33,738 nt of DNA from Lentisphaeria bacterium (GCA_017508015.1 JAFVZS010000027.1:1-33738); one strand, 5' to 3'; shown: positions 24,046 to 33,481, numbered from the stretch's first letter. A program made the numbers and translations. Notes: generated from the sequence alone by a model not told the origin.

Positions 24046-26847
24046 ATGACAACTTTCACCAACATTTCTCTTGATGGTCAATGGGATTTTTTTTACTCAC
24101 CGCAAAAATTCACCAATTTGCTCACCTCTTTGCCCGCGCCGGAAGATTTTTCCGGAAAGATGGTCACTCCGGGTTACTGGGATGATCATTATGAACTTTT
24201 TGACGAGGAGGATTTTTTCGGTCTGACCGCCAGATTCAACCCGGATTACCGCAAACCGCACTTTCCGATGGGACGCACCCTGCTGCCCCATGCGGCCAGC
24301 AGTTTTCTGATCGGCACCGGCTTTTACCGCAAACGTTTCACTCTTGATCAGGATTTCCGCTGCGCCACACTGACGGTGGGGCCGGCGATGTGGGGATGCT
24401 CGGTTTTCTGCAACCGGCAGTTTGCCGGAAGCACCACCGGATATTCCACGGCCAGTACCTATCAACTGGAAAAACTGCTCAAGCCCGGCGAAAATGAACT
24501 CATCATTGCCGTATGCAATTTTCATGATGACGGCGGAGCCTATCACCGTCTGGATAAGAGCCATGACGGTATTGCTTTCGGCACCCGCCCCGGTCAGCAC
24601 CGGGGACTTGCCGCACAGGGATATCAGTCGGAAAGAGGCGGGATCAATGGCGGAGTATCCTTGAAACTTACTCCGCAAGCCGAATTGAGCGATTATTATC
24701 TCACTTTTACTGATGCCGCCCCGAAGTGGCACATTATGACCAGAGGCGGTGAAGCGACACTCAAATGGAAGTTTTCATATCAGGGTAAAACGGTTGATTC
24801 CGGAGAATTGCCGGTCAATGGCAAGGTTGAATTTTCTTCCAAGTGCCCCCCGGTGCTGTGGAGCGACCGCCACCCGGAACTTTGCGATATAGAACTGACT
24901 CTTTATACCGGCGGACAGATCACCGATGCCGTCCGATTCCAATGGGGCGCAAGAAAGTTGACTGTCAACGGCATGGAAATGCTGCTCAACGGCATTCCCA
25001 CCTTTTTCCGGGGAGTTACAGAACACTGTTACTTTGCCGACACCACCAATCCGCACTGCGACAAGGCCAAATATTTGCGGGAATTGGGAGTTATCCGGCA
25101 GGCCGGATTCAACTTCATCCGCTGTCACACCTGGTGTCCGCCGGAACCGTTTTACGAAGCGTGCGATGAACTCGGATTTCTGGTGGAAACCGAATTCCCG
25201 TCAGTCTGGAGTTTTGATGAAGCAGAGGATATCATCCGGCAGATCCGCCGGCATGCTTCCGCGGTGATCCTCTGCGAAGGCAATGAAAAAATGATCGATG
25301 AAACAGCGATCATCCGTTTGGAAAAACTTGCAAACATGCTTCACGAAATGGCCCCGGGAATGCTTTTCAATCCGCAATCAGCGATGCGCGGTGTCGAATA
25401 TCACTTTGATCCTGACCGGGAAATCACCCTTTCGCCCATGCCCTACGACAAAGCACGGCTTGACCGGATCCGCCGGATCGCCGACTGTTTCGGCAATCTG
25501 GCCGGAGAATTCAGCTACGGGCATGACGAATTTCCCGGCCGCGAGATCATCGAAAACCGCAATGCCGTATATCAGAGGCCGTGCCTTTTCCACGAATCCG
25601 GAATTCTCGGCGGTTATCTGGATTTCTCTCTGGAATCCCGCTACGAAGGAACATTCATCGGCACCGATCTGTTTCAGGCGGCCAGAGAACACATGACCAA
25701 ACACGGGGTCTACGGCAAAGCCCGCCGTTATTATGAAAAAAACACTCCGTTTATTTCCAGCTGCCGCAAACAGTTGATTGAAAATATCCGTTCATTGCGC
25801 AATGTTGCGGGCTTCGATTATCTGGGCGGTATCGACACCCATTGGCATCTGATCGGTTATCCCTGCGGCATTTTCAATGAGTTCTATGAAGAAAAGATCG
25901 GCGAATCGATCGCCGATCTGCGCCGTTACTGCGCGGAAAGCATTCTGCTCTGTTCAGCAGGCAACAGAAGAAACCGCACCGCCGGAAGCACATTTGCCGA
26001 AACCATTGAATTTTCCTGCTTTGAGGAAAAACCACTGACCGGGGCGGTGCTGAATTGGAGTTTTGAAACCGATGACGGCAAGGTGCTTGCTTCCGGAAGC
26101 AATCGCTGTGAAACCTTTATTCCCGGACGGGTCGCACCGGCCGGTGAAGTAAAACTTCCCCTGCCCGACAGTGACCGGGGAGTGATCGCCACGCTGAAAG
26201 TGAAAGTGACTGCCGGAGAAAAATCCTGGGAAAATTTCTGGTATTTCTGGATTTTCCCGGATGGCGGCTTTTCACTTGACGATACAGTAAAGATCACCGA
26301 CCGCCTCGATGAAAAGTTGATCAGCTTTATTTCCGGTGGCGGCAAGGTGCTGCTGACAGATAACTTCCCGGCACTTGCCGCCGGAGAACATTTCCGTTCC
26401 TTTACCTCCGGGCGTTCAATCGGACACGGCGGAGCCTTGCTCAATGACCACCCGATATGGGAGAAATTCCCGCACAAAGGATTTATGGATTGGCAGTTTT
26501 TTCCGCTGATGGCTAACAGTAAATCCATGATTTACAGCGAAAAGATGCCGGAATTCTCCCCGGTATTTGAATTGATTCCGTCATTCAAAATGGTCAAGCA
26601 TAAATCCATGCTCTCGGAATTTTCCGTCGGCAAAGGACGTCTCATGATCAGCGGCTGGCGTTTCGATGCAGATGATCCGGGAGCGAAATATATGCTCCGG
26701 CTGCTGGTCGAATACCTCAAAGGCAGCGATTTTGCACCGGCCCCCCAATGGACGGAAGAAAAACTGATTTCCGGTTTGGCCATCGCCGGTTATATGGATA
26801 AAAACGGCAAAAAGGTCGATGCCGGCGGCCGCCCGGTCGACGGTTGA
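24046..26847 (+). CDS. Glycoside hydrolase family 2-like enzyme
   Basis: 933-residue cytoplasmic protein without signal peptide. Its N-terminal jelly-roll domain (DGQWDFFYSP..., then GTGFYRKRFTLDQDF...VFCNRQFAGSTTGYSTASTYQL) and immunoglobulin-like domain are followed by a TIM barrel that begins MLLNGIPTFFRGVTEHC and continues RQAGFNFIRCHTWCPPEPFYEACDELGFLVETEFP. The acid/base is probably the Glu of ILCEGNE (about 412); the nucleophile is probably the Glu of FHESGILGG (about 516). The C-terminal third has beta-rich domains and a Rossmann-like GGGKVLLTDNFPALAAG stretch like the ThuA/beta-galactosidase accessory domains. Substrate unknown: beta-galactoside, glucuronide or mannoside all possible. 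Victivallis-type bacteria carry many such enzymes. Confidence 0.8.
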   Translation: MTTFTNISLDGQWDFFYSPQKFTNLLTSLPAPEDFSGKMVTPGYWDDHYELFDEEDFFGLTARFNPDYRKPHFPMGRTLLPHAASSFLIGTGFYRKRFTLDQDFRCATLTVGPAMWGCSVFCNRQFAGSTTGYSTASTYQLEKLLKPGENELIIAVCNFHDDGGAYHRLDKSHDGIAFGTRPGQHRGLAAQGYQSERGGINGGVSLKLTPQAELSDYYLTFTDAAPKWHIMTRGGEATLKWKFSYQGKTVDSGELPVNGKVEFSSKCPPVLWSDRHPELCDIELTLYTGGQITDAVRFQWGARKLTVNGMEMLLNGIPTFFRGVTEHCYFADTTNPHCDKAKYLRELGVIRQAGFNFIRCHTWCPPEPFYEACDELGFLVETEFPSVWSFDEAEDIIRQIRRHASAVILCEGNEKMIDETAIIRLEKLANMLHEMAPGMLFNPQSAMRGVEYHFDPDREITLSPMPYDKARLDRIRRIADCFGNLAGEFSYGHDEFPGREIIENRNAVYQRPCLFHESGILGGYLDFSLESRYEGTFIGTDLFQAAREHMTKHGVYGKARRYYEKNTPFISSCRKQLIENIRSLRNVAGFDYLGGIDTHWHLIGYPCGIFNEFYEEKIGESIADLRRYCAESILLCSAGNRRNRTAGSTFAETIEFSCFEEKPLTGAVLNWSFETDDGKVLASGSNRCETFIPGRVAPAGEVKLPLPDSDRGVIATLKVKVTAGEKSWENFWYFWIFPDGGFSLDDTVKITDRLDEKLISFISGGGKVLLTDNFPALAAGEHFRSFTSGRSIGHGGALLNDHPIWEKFPHKGFMDWQFFPLMANSKSMIYSEKMPEFSPVFELIPSFKMVKHKSMLSEFSVGKGRLMISGWRFDADDPGAKYMLRLLVEYLKGSDFAPAPQWTEEKLISGLAIAGYMDKNGKKVDAGGRPVDG

Positions 26848-27139
26848 TTTCAACTGCTGATTTACGCCACCAAACAGCCGGTAAAGTGACTGATAATGGG
26901 AAATTTTGGGAAGTTTTGGGAGATGGTGAAAGGTTGTGAGAGCAACATATACCCACGGCTTTACCTCTCAAAAACTCCCACAAACTCCCACAAACTCCCA
27001 CTTGCCTGCTCCACCGTGCGCCCCGCAGTCAGCGGTCTGCCGGGGGTACGGGGGCGCAGCCCCTGTAAAGGGCGGTGTCAACCGCCCGCCCGATCAAGCC
27101 GTTGCAACGCAACGGCGCGACACCCCGTTTTTCTTTTGC
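26848..27139. repeat. Repeat-rich spacer between convergent genes
   Basis: No gene. Two repeat types fill it. Positions 26897-26922 and 26975-27000 carry 10-base-period repeats in opposite orientation (TGGGAAATTT-type against CAAACTCCCA). From 27051 to 27172 there are four consecutive perfect hairpins. Both are listed separately. It separates the GH2 gene and the ceramidase-like gene, whose coding sequence ends inside the last hairpin. Confidence 0.7.
26897..27000. repeat. Inverted pair of 10-base tandem repeats
   Basis: Left arm 26897-26922 is TGGGAAATTT-TGGGAAGTTT-TGGGAG; right arm 26975-27000, read inverted, is TGGGAGTTTG-TGGGAGTTTG-TGGGAG. They match at 20 of 26 positions around a 52-base loop. 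The right arm is a nearly perfect tandem repeat of CAAACTCCCA. Confidence 0.6.
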
Positions 27140-27172
27140 TTACTTTTCTTTTTCCGTAAAAAGAAAAGTAAG
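27051..27172. repeat. REP-like cluster of four perfect hairpins
   Basis: In order: GGGGC/GCCCC (27051-27055/27059-27063); GGGCGGT/ACCGCCC (27070-27076/27081-27087); GCCGTTG/CAACGGC (27098-27104/27110-27116); and a 15-bp perfect stem CTTACTTTTCTTTTT/AAAAAGAAAAGTAAG with CCGT loop (27139-27153/27158-27172). The composition, G+C-rich then A+T-rich, differs from the flanks. It looks like a dispersed palindromic element. Confidence 0.65.
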
Positions 27173-28399
27173 TTCTTCGGGGAATGGAGCGTGTATTTTA
27201 CGCATGCCTTCGACGGCGGCAACGACCAGTTTCAGACCTTCGTAAGGCTGCAACTGGGAACTTCCGGTTTCGTAACCGCCGGAAACAAAAGCGTTGGCAT
27301 TGCAGATATAACTTATGTAAGCGGTTGAATTGTAGAGGATAAAAGTTCTGCGGAATGGGCTGTGCCACTTGATTTCCTGACCGAGTTCGCCGAAAAGTTC
27401 ACCGGGAACACCGACCAGACAGACATCGCCGACAGCAAAGAGATGCAAGCGTAATTCGACCTCGTCCCTGCCCGCCAGATAGGGGTACTGATGACCGATC
27501 GAAGCTTTATCGTGGCGGATAGCGACCGGCACTTTGACAATGGAAGTACGGATTTCGGGATTTTCGATTTTGTAAAGATCGGGGTTGCGCGGAGCATCAC
27601 AGAGTCCGCGCATAACTTCGATAGCGACACCGTTGGCACAACGGCGGGCGGCTTCAAAACCGCATTCGGCATCTTTGGGGAATTGATCGCCGGCGGCCCC
27701 TTGCAGAAAAACGCTCCAGCAACTGTTTTCAGCCAGCACATCGCGCAGAACGCCGGGGAAGTCGGCAGAAATCTGATGCGATCCCAGCCCCATGGAGTGG
27801 GAAGCCAGCGGATGTGCGGCGAAATTGACCAGAACGCCTTCGGGTTCCCAACTGCCGACTCCGGTAAAGATGAGCAAACCGAGTTCCTGATCTTTGAATC
27901 CGGTGGCCAGCGGTTCAAAACTGCGGTTCATGGGCAGATATTTGCCATTGTTTGCACCATCGGTATAGCGGCGGTTGTAATTTTCATCACACTGGCAGCT
28001 GTAAAAATAGGTATCGACCTCCTGCCACTTATCCATGGCGGCAGTGACGGCCTCCCTGACCCATGAGAAAAGTTTTTCCATATACTCAAGATTGGCACCG
28101 TAAGTGTATGCCGTGCGGGTATGCGGCCCGGAATGGGTATGGGTACAGGTCAGAATAACATTTTCCGGTTCGCAAGCGATAACAGCGGCGGCATCCTGAC
28201 TGATTTTAAGGATAAATTGCTCATCCAGACCGATGAGATCGAAGCTTAAAATCGCACCTTTCTTTTTACCGTCATCCATCAGCAGGACGGATAACTTCAA
28301 ATCATCATGGAGGCGTTTGGCGACATCTTTTGCACCGTATCCGGCGAGAGTAACCCCGACTTCCGGAGAAATTACTTTTTCAAAATGCGCAATTCTCAT
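27140..28399 (-). CDS. Neutral/alkaline ceramidase-domain protein, cytoplasmic
   Basis: 419 residues of the neutral/alkaline non-lysosomal ceramidase N-terminal domain: VILTCTHTHSGPHTRT (zinc ligands H87 and H89), GVLVNFAAHPLASHSMG, SVFLQGAAGDQFPKDAE and VGVPGELFGELGQEI. No signal peptide, and the C-terminal domain of true ceramidases is absent, so the substrate may not be ceramide; many gut bacteria carry such short versions of unknown function. AAAGGA precedes the ATG by 8 bases. The last ten codons (LTFLFTEKEK) and the stop lie in a repeat hairpin, so the original C-terminus may have been replaced. A palindrome at the predicted +1 suggests repression by a LacI-type regulator. Confidence 0.85.
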   Translation of the reverse strand: MRIAHFEKVISPEVGVTLAGYGAKDVAKRLHDDLKLSVLLMDDGKKKGAILSFDLIGLDEQFILKISQDAAAVIACEPENVILTCTHTHSGPHTRTAYTYGANLEYMEKLFSWVREAVTAAMDKWQEVDTYFYSCQCDENYNRRYTDGANNGKYLPMNRSFEPLATGFKDQELGLLIFTGVGSWEPEGVLVNFAAHPLASHSMGLGSHQISADFPGVLRDVLAENSCWSVFLQGAAGDQFPKDAECGFEAARRCANGVAIEVMRGLCDAPRNPDLYKIENPEIRTSIVKVPVAIRHDKASIGHQYPYLAGRDEVELRLHLFAVGDVCLVGVPGELFGELGQEIKWHSPFRRTFILYNSTAYISYICNANAFVSGGYETGSSQLQPYEGLKLVVAAVEGMRKIHAPFPEELTFLFTEKEK

Positions 28400-28415
28400 A
28401 AATTATATCCTTTCA

Positions 28416-28464
28416 GTGAACCGGTTCACGGGTATAATTTATCACGAATTTCCCATATTTTCAA
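28416..28464 (-). promoter_or_regulatory. Ceramidase-like gene promoter and LacI-type operator
   Basis: TTGAAA (28459-28464, overlapping the yhhJ stop), 17 bases, TAAATT (28436-28441). The predicted start of transcription is 28429, the first base of a perfect 14-bp palindrome GTGAACCGGTTCAC (28416-28429). A palindrome with central CG of this kind is the usual operator of LacI/GalR repressors. The gene for the repressor is not in the window. Confidence 0.7.
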
Positions 28465-29579
28465 GAAGCGATACTCTTTTTGAATCGCCAAAGTGAAAAA
28501 TAAAAAAGGATTCCGCCGATGAGTGCTAAAGCCAGAAATTGTTTCCAGACCACTTCAATACCTGCGCCCCGGTAAAGTATCGCCTGACTCAAGCTGACAA
28601 AGTGGGTTGCCGGAGCGGCTTGCATGATAAAACGCACAGCTTCGGGCATACTTTCCTGCGGAGTCATACCGCCGGAAAGCATATCCATCGGCATCAATAC
28701 CAATATCAGTAAAATACCAAGCTGCGGCAGATTTTTTGCGATACATGACAGAAATATTCCCAGAGAGGTAACCGCAAAAAGATTGAAAATCATTCCCAGC
28801 ATAAATAACAGCCGGGAACCTTCAACCGGCATTTTCAACACCCCCTGGATCATAAAAATCAACGATGCACTGCCGGCGGTCAGGACGACCAGAGCCATTG
28901 ACCAGACCTTTGACAGCATGATTTCCATGGGGGTCAGCGGCAAAACCATTAAGTGTTCCAAAGTGCCGTTTTCCCGTTCCCGGATCAAAGCCGCACCGGT
29001 AAGGATCACCGCCAGAAGCGAAATGTTATTGATCAACTGCACCACCGAACTGAACCATGCCCGGGTCAGATTGGGGTTGAAACGGTTTCGCATGACCAGA
29101 TTCGCCGCCGGGACAATGCTGTCATCACCGGCGAGGAAACGCCCGGCTTCCAGATCGGCGATCTGCCGGATATATCCGGCTCCGGTAAAAGCCTGACTCA
29201 TCCGGGTGGCATCCACATTAAGCTGCAATGCCGGATCATGACCGGCCAGCAGATCTTTCTGAAAGTCCGGCGGAATGACCAGCACAAACGTATACTCCCC
29301 TTTATCCATGCCCGGATCGACCTGATCCAGCGGAATATATCTGACCTTGCTGAACATCGGCGGCAAAAAAGCATCCGTCAGACGCTGCGACAGCGCTGAA
29401 TGATCCTCATCGACCACCGCCAAAGCCGCATTGGAGATCGATTCAGGGGCGGCTTTTGCAGAAATATATATCCCGAGCGAAAAGGAGTATATGATCAATA
29501 TCAGCATCAGCTTATCCCGGTACAATCCGCTTAATTCTTTGATGCCCAAACGGTAGATATTACGCAAATGCTGTTTCAT
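28461..29579 (-). CDS. ABC-2 type permease, YhhJ-like
   Basis: Inner-membrane permease of a drug- or solute-efflux pump. 372 residues from the ATG at 29579 (MKQHLRNIYRLGIKEL): one N-terminal membrane span (LMLILIIYSFSLGIYIS), a ~130-residue periplasmic domain (AALAVVDEDHSALSQRL..., IPPDFQKDLLAG) and five C-terminal spans, including LLAVILTGAALIRERENGTLEHLMVLPLTPMEIMLSKVW, the ABC-2 signature. The ATG overlaps the rbbA stop (ATGA), and ACAGGA lies upstream. An upstream in-frame extension of 19 residues was rejected. Third gene of the efflux operon. Confidence 0.9.
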   Translation of the reverse strand: MKQHLRNIYRLGIKELSGLYRDKLMLILIIYSFSLGIYISAKAAPESISNAALAVVDEDHSALSQRLTDAFLPPMFSKVRYIPLDQVDPGMDKGEYTFVLVIPPDFQKDLLAGHDPALQLNVDATRMSQAFTGAGYIRQIADLEAGRFLAGDDSIVPAANLVMRNRFNPNLTRAWFSSVVQLINNISLLAVILTGAALIRERENGTLEHLMVLPLTPMEIMLSKVWSMALVVLTAGSASLIFMIQGVLKMPVEGSRLLFMLGMIFNLFAVTSLGIFLSCIAKNLPQLGILLILVLMPMDMLSGGMTPQESMPEAVRFIMQAAPATHFVSLSQAILYRGAGIEVVWKQFLALALIGGILFYFSLWRFKKSIAS

Positions 29580-32281
29580 TTTTCCTGTTTCCTCTGACAT
29601 GATATTCCGAGCGAAGCAATCAATGGCACCAGACAAAGCAAATATAAAAATGCGCCGGATAATTCCTTGAAGCCCAAAGCTTTATTAAAAACCCCGCGGC
29701 AGATCAGCAGCATGTAGGTTGTCGGATATACTGTGCCGATGATCTTTGCCAACCCCTGCTGGGTGGAAACCGGATTGATCATGCCGCACAATTGAGTTGC
29801 CGGAAGCATCGTTGAAAGCATAGTTAAAAAAATCACGGCAATCTGACTGCGGGTGACTGAAGAGGCGAGCAATCCCATGCCGGTGGAAATAATGCAATAC
29901 AAAAACAGCGAAATCAACAGCAGAATCCAACTGCCTTTCACCGGTACATCAAAAGCAGTAACCGCCATCAAAACCATCAGCAAAGCACTCAAATAAGCGA
30001 AGATGATATACGGCAGCTGTTTACCGATCAGAAACTCCGTTCCGGTCAGCGGGGTAACATAAAAATTGATGATCGATCCCATCTCTTTTTCTCTGACCAC
30101 CGCCAAAGCCGCCAGAGTGGCGGGCAGCATGATCAGCAGAATCGGGATCACTCCCGGAACCATAGCAGGCAGACTGCGGACATCCGGATTATAGCGGTAG
30201 CGTATCTCGATATTCAAAGGGGGTAAAGTACGGCTTTCCGGCCGGGAAGCATTCCATTGCTCATGCATGGCGTTGACATAACCGTTGATCGTTTCAGAGC
30301 GCATGGGCATTGCGCCATCGACCCATACGGCAACATCCGGAGATCTGCCGGCTTCCAGTTCCCGGCCGAATTCCGGCGGCAGCTCCACGGCCATGCTCAA
30401 TTCGCCATTTTTCATCCGGCGATCAAGATCAGCATAATCCTTTACCGGAGGTTTTTCCACAAAATACCGGCTGCCGGCAATATTCAAAGCGTAGTTGCGG
30501 CTGATCATGGAATTATCCCGGTCCAGCACGGCGAAAGGCAGTTCTTCGACATCCATACTGATACCGTATCCCATAACCGTCATCAGCAGCAGTGCCCCGA
30601 AAAGAGCCAGTGCGGCCCGGATCGGATCCCGGAGCAACTCCAGATTTTCCTTCCAGGCGCAGGCAAAAAGCCGCTGAAAGCTGAATTTGCGGCCGGATAT
30701 TTGATTATTTTTGCCGATTTCCGGCAGTTCCGGCAATTCCGGCGGCGGAGAAGCTGTTTCCAGAAAGTGGATGAATGCAGCTTCCAAATCCTTTTTTCCG
30801 CTCGATTCAATAACCTTTTGCGGAGTATCGCAAGCCAGAGAACGTCCGGCATGCATCAGTGAAATGCGGTCACAACGCATCGCTTCATTCATAAAGTGAG
30901 TGGTGATGAATATGGTCACTTTATCCCGGCGGGATAATTCAATGATCAATTGCCAGAAATTATCCCTGGCCACCGGATCAACTCCCGAAGTCGGTTCATC
31001 AAGGATCAATATCGCCGGTTGATGGATCACGGCGGCAGCCAGCGACAGCCGCTGTTTGATTCCCAAAGGCAAAGCTTTGGGATATTCATAAGCATACTCC
31101 CGCAAGCCGAAACGGGTCAGCATATTCTCGCAGGCGGCGGCAACGGACTTTTCCGGCAGTTGACACAATCTGGCATACAACAGCAAATTGGCCTTTACGG
31201 TCAACTCGTTGTAAAGTGAAAAGCTTTGTGTCATGTAGCCCAGATGCTTGCGGATCTCCATCGTATTGCCGGTAACCGGAGAACCGAAAAGTTCCGCATG
31301 GCCGCCGGAAGGTTCCAGCAATCCGGTCAACATCCGCATAGTGGTGGTCTTGCCGCAGCCATTCGACCCGAGGAAACCGAATATCTCGCCCCGGCGGATG
31401 GTGAATGAAACCTTATCAACAGCGGTAAAATCGCCGAATTTGCGTGACAATTCATGAGCCTGAATGGCGATCTGATCATCCGGCGGCAGTGGTGTCAGCA
31501 CCGGTTCCCGGTGACCGGCACGTTTTTCCGGGCTCAGCAGTTGAATAAATGCTCCGTCAAGATCACTTTTACCGCTTTGTTTGAATAAATCTGCCGGAGT
31601 GCCGTCAAAGAGGATCTTTCCCTCATCCATGGCCCAAAGCCGGTCAAAGCGGGCGGCCTCATCCATATATGCGGTAGCGGCGATCACGCCCATTGACGGA
31701 TTCTGTTCTCTTATCCGGTCGATCAGATCCCAGAATTGCCCTCTTGCCAGCGGATCCACGCCGGTGGTCGGTTCGTCAAGGATCAGCAGCTGCGGATCAT
31801 GGATCAACGCACAGCACAAACCCAGTTTCTGCTTCATGCCGCCGGATAATTTGCCTGCCGGACGATGAAGGAAATCTTTCAACCCGGTGCTGGCAGTCAA
31901 CAGATCGATCCGGCGGCGGCACTCGGCTCTGTCATGGCCGAAAAGGCGGGCAAAATATTGCAGATTCTCCTCAACAGTCAACGTGAAATAGAGATTTTTT
32001 CCCAACCCCTGCGGCATATAGGCGATTTGCGGACAGGAGTTGTCACGGTGACGCTTTTCCCGCATATTGCCGCCCAGACAAAATAATCCGCCGTCTTTTT
32101 GCAGACGTCTTGCTCCGGAAACCAGAGAAAGCAGCGTGGATTTCCCCACTCCGTCCGGGCCGATCAGAGCGGTCAATTCACCGGGAAACAGTTCCAGAGA
32201 AACCTCTTGCAGAGCGGCAACTTTACCGAAGCGGTAAGTCAGCCTTTCCGCCTTGACCAGCGGCAGAATATGCGATGTCAT
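29576..32281 (-). CDS. rbbA: RbbA/YhiH-type fused double ABC ATPase and permease
   Basis: 901 residues against about 911 in E. coli RbbA. Two nucleotide-binding domains in tandem: Walker A GPDGVGKS (about 41) with signature LSGGMKQKLGL and Walker B LLILDEPTTGVDP; then Walker A GSNGCGKT (about 305) with the degenerate signature LPLGIKQRLSLA and LILDEPTSGVDPVARD. From about 540 an ABC-2 permease follows: one span, a periplasmic domain (FAVLDRDNSMISRNY...), five spans. RbbA has been linked to ribosomes in E. coli, but the operon with a HlyD adaptor and YhhJ indicates an efflux pump. Start ATG 32281 overlaps the HlyD stop. Confidence 0.92.
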   Translation of the reverse strand: MTSHILPLVKAERLTYRFGKVAALQEVSLELFPGELTALIGPDGVGKSTLLSLVSGARRLQKDGGLFCLGGNMREKRHRDNSCPQIAYMPQGLGKNLYFTLTVEENLQYFARLFGHDRAECRRRIDLLTASTGLKDFLHRPAGKLSGGMKQKLGLCCALIHDPQLLILDEPTTGVDPLARGQFWDLIDRIREQNPSMGVIAATAYMDEAARFDRLWAMDEGKILFDGTPADLFKQSGKSDLDGAFIQLLSPEKRAGHREPVLTPLPPDDQIAIQAHELSRKFGDFTAVDKVSFTIRRGEIFGFLGSNGCGKTTTMRMLTGLLEPSGGHAELFGSPVTGNTMEIRKHLGYMTQSFSLYNELTVKANLLLYARLCQLPEKSVAAACENMLTRFGLREYAYEYPKALPLGIKQRLSLAAAVIHQPAILILDEPTSGVDPVARDNFWQLIIELSRRDKVTIFITTHFMNEAMRCDRISLMHAGRSLACDTPQKVIESSGKKDLEAAFIHFLETASPPPELPELPEIGKNNQISGRKFSFQRLFACAWKENLELLRDPIRAALALFGALLLMTVMGYGISMDVEELPFAVLDRDNSMISRNYALNIAGSRYFVEKPPVKDYADLDRRMKNGELSMAVELPPEFGRELEAGRSPDVAVWVDGAMPMRSETINGYVNAMHEQWNASRPESRTLPPLNIEIRYRYNPDVRSLPAMVPGVIPILLIMLPATLAALAVVREKEMGSIINFYVTPLTGTEFLIGKQLPYIIFAYLSALLMVLMAVTAFDVPVKGSWILLLISLFLYCIISTGMGLLASSVTRSQIAVIFLTMLSTMLPATQLCGMINPVSTQQGLAKIIGTVYPTTYMLLICRGVFNKALGFKELSGAFLYLLCLVPLIASLGISCQRKQEK

Positions 32282-33345
32282 TTTTCACTCCTCAAGCGAA
32301 GAAATGACGGCCACGGCTCATTTTCATCCAGCTTCACCCATGCCGCCCCCGGCAGACCGGTTTTGACCATGGTCAGATGTTTGCGCAGCAATTCCGGAGC
32401 GATTCGGGCCTTGACCCGGAACATCAATTTCTGCCTTTCATCAGCAGTTTCCACTGTTTTCGGGGTAAATTGCGCAACACTGGCCACGAAATACACCGTT
32501 GCCGGCACCGGCATATCCGGAGCGGCATCCAGCACCAGACGCACCGGAGAACCGATTTTCACCTTTCCTGCCGCTTTTTCCGGCAGAAAAAAGGTCATAT
32601 ATACATCCGACAGATCGACCAGATTGAGTACTTTGCCGCCGGCAGGCAGAACTTCACCGACCTGAGCGATACGGTATTGGATACGCCCATCCAGAGGAGC
32701 GATCAGGCGGCAGTCATTCAAATCGGCCTCGATCCTGACGATATCCGCTCCGGCGGCGGAAATATTGGCTCTGGCTCCGGAAACTTCCGCTTCGGCGGCG
32801 GAAATCGCCGCTTCCGCCTTGCCGCATTGGGCGTGGGCAGCGGCAAGTTCCGCAGTGCAAGTCTGGTAATAGGTTTCATCGACTTCAAAATCCTGCTGCG
32901 ACACTGCGGCATCTTTCAGCAGTACCGCCGCCCGGTCATAACGTTTTTTGGCTCCTTCAAAGGCACTTTGCTTCTGCCGGACACTGGCTTGAGCGGCTTC
33001 AAATTCACTCCGGCGCAAAGCGACTGCGGCCCGGGCAGCTTCCAGGGCGGCTTCCGCCTGTTTTTTACGGGCTGCGGCTTGGGCCAATTCAGCCTCAAGC
33101 ACATCGGTTTGCATCAATGCCAGCAGTTGTCCCCGGGTGACAAAGTCACCGTCATTGACATAGATCGCTTCGATCCTGCCGGCAAGTTTGGTGGAAATAC
33201 TTACTTCGGTAGCCTCCAGCCGTCCGTTGCCGAAAGCGAATCCTGAGTTGCGGTAAATCGCATTTTTCCGGTAATTATGGTAAATATTTATCCCCAGAAT
33301 CAGTACAGCCGATACCGCCAGCCCGATGATGATCTTTTTTACCAC
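32278..33345 (-). CDS. HlyD/YhiI-type membrane fusion protein
   Basis: Periplasmic adaptor of the ABC efflux pump. 355 residues from a GTG at 33345 (MVKKIIIGLAVSAVLILGI): an N-terminal membrane anchor, the lipoyl half (GNGRLEATEVSISTKLAGRIEAIYVNDGDFVTRGQLLALM), a long Ala-rich coiled-coil hairpin (about 80-190), the second lipoyl half (DCRLIAPLDGRIQYRIAQVGEVLPAGGKVLNLVDLSDVYM) and a beta barrel. The start is set by AAAGGAG six bases before the GTG; the frame remains open upstream to 33537 but crosses a promoter and operator. First gene of the operon. Confidence 0.9.
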   Translation of the reverse strand: MVKKIIIGLAVSAVLILGINIYHNYRKNAIYRNSGFAFGNGRLEATEVSISTKLAGRIEAIYVNDGDFVTRGQLLALMQTDVLEAELAQAAARKKQAEAALEAARAAVALRRSEFEAAQASVRQKQSAFEGAKKRYDRAAVLLKDAAVSQQDFEVDETYYQTCTAELAAAHAQCGKAEAAISAAEAEVSGARANISAAGADIVRIEADLNDCRLIAPLDGRIQYRIAQVGEVLPAGGKVLNLVDLSDVYMTFFLPEKAAGKVKIGSPVRLVLDAAPDMPVPATVYFVASVAQFTPKTVETADERQKLMFRVKARIAPELLRKHLTMVKTGLPGAAWVKLDENEPWPSFLRLRSEK

Positions 33346-33360
33346 GACGCACTCCTTTGT

Positions 33361-33416
33361 TTGTAAAGTTATCCGGTTGTACTTTACAACTATAAGGCAT
33401 TCGCCGCATTTTCCAA
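33361..33416 (-). promoter_or_regulatory. Proximal efflux promoter P2 with palindromic operator
   Basis: TTGGAA (33411-33416), 16 bases, TATAGT (33389-33394). The predicted +1 (about 33382) lies inside an inverted repeat of TTGTAAAGT (33361-33369) and ACTTTACAA (33381-33389), 9-base arms with an 11-base centre. A second overlapping symmetry, TTGTA-CTT-TACAA (33377-33389), shares the right arm. Confidence 0.65.
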
Positions 33417-33481
33417 TACCGGAAAATTTGGTAATGTCCCGAATTTTGTGAAATCCAGGCAGAGGGGGGATAAATGAACAT

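Noticed and set aside
26971-27001. Short repeats that could suggest a CRISPR array
   Set aside because: The units are 10 bases and directly abut, with no spacers; no cas gene is present.
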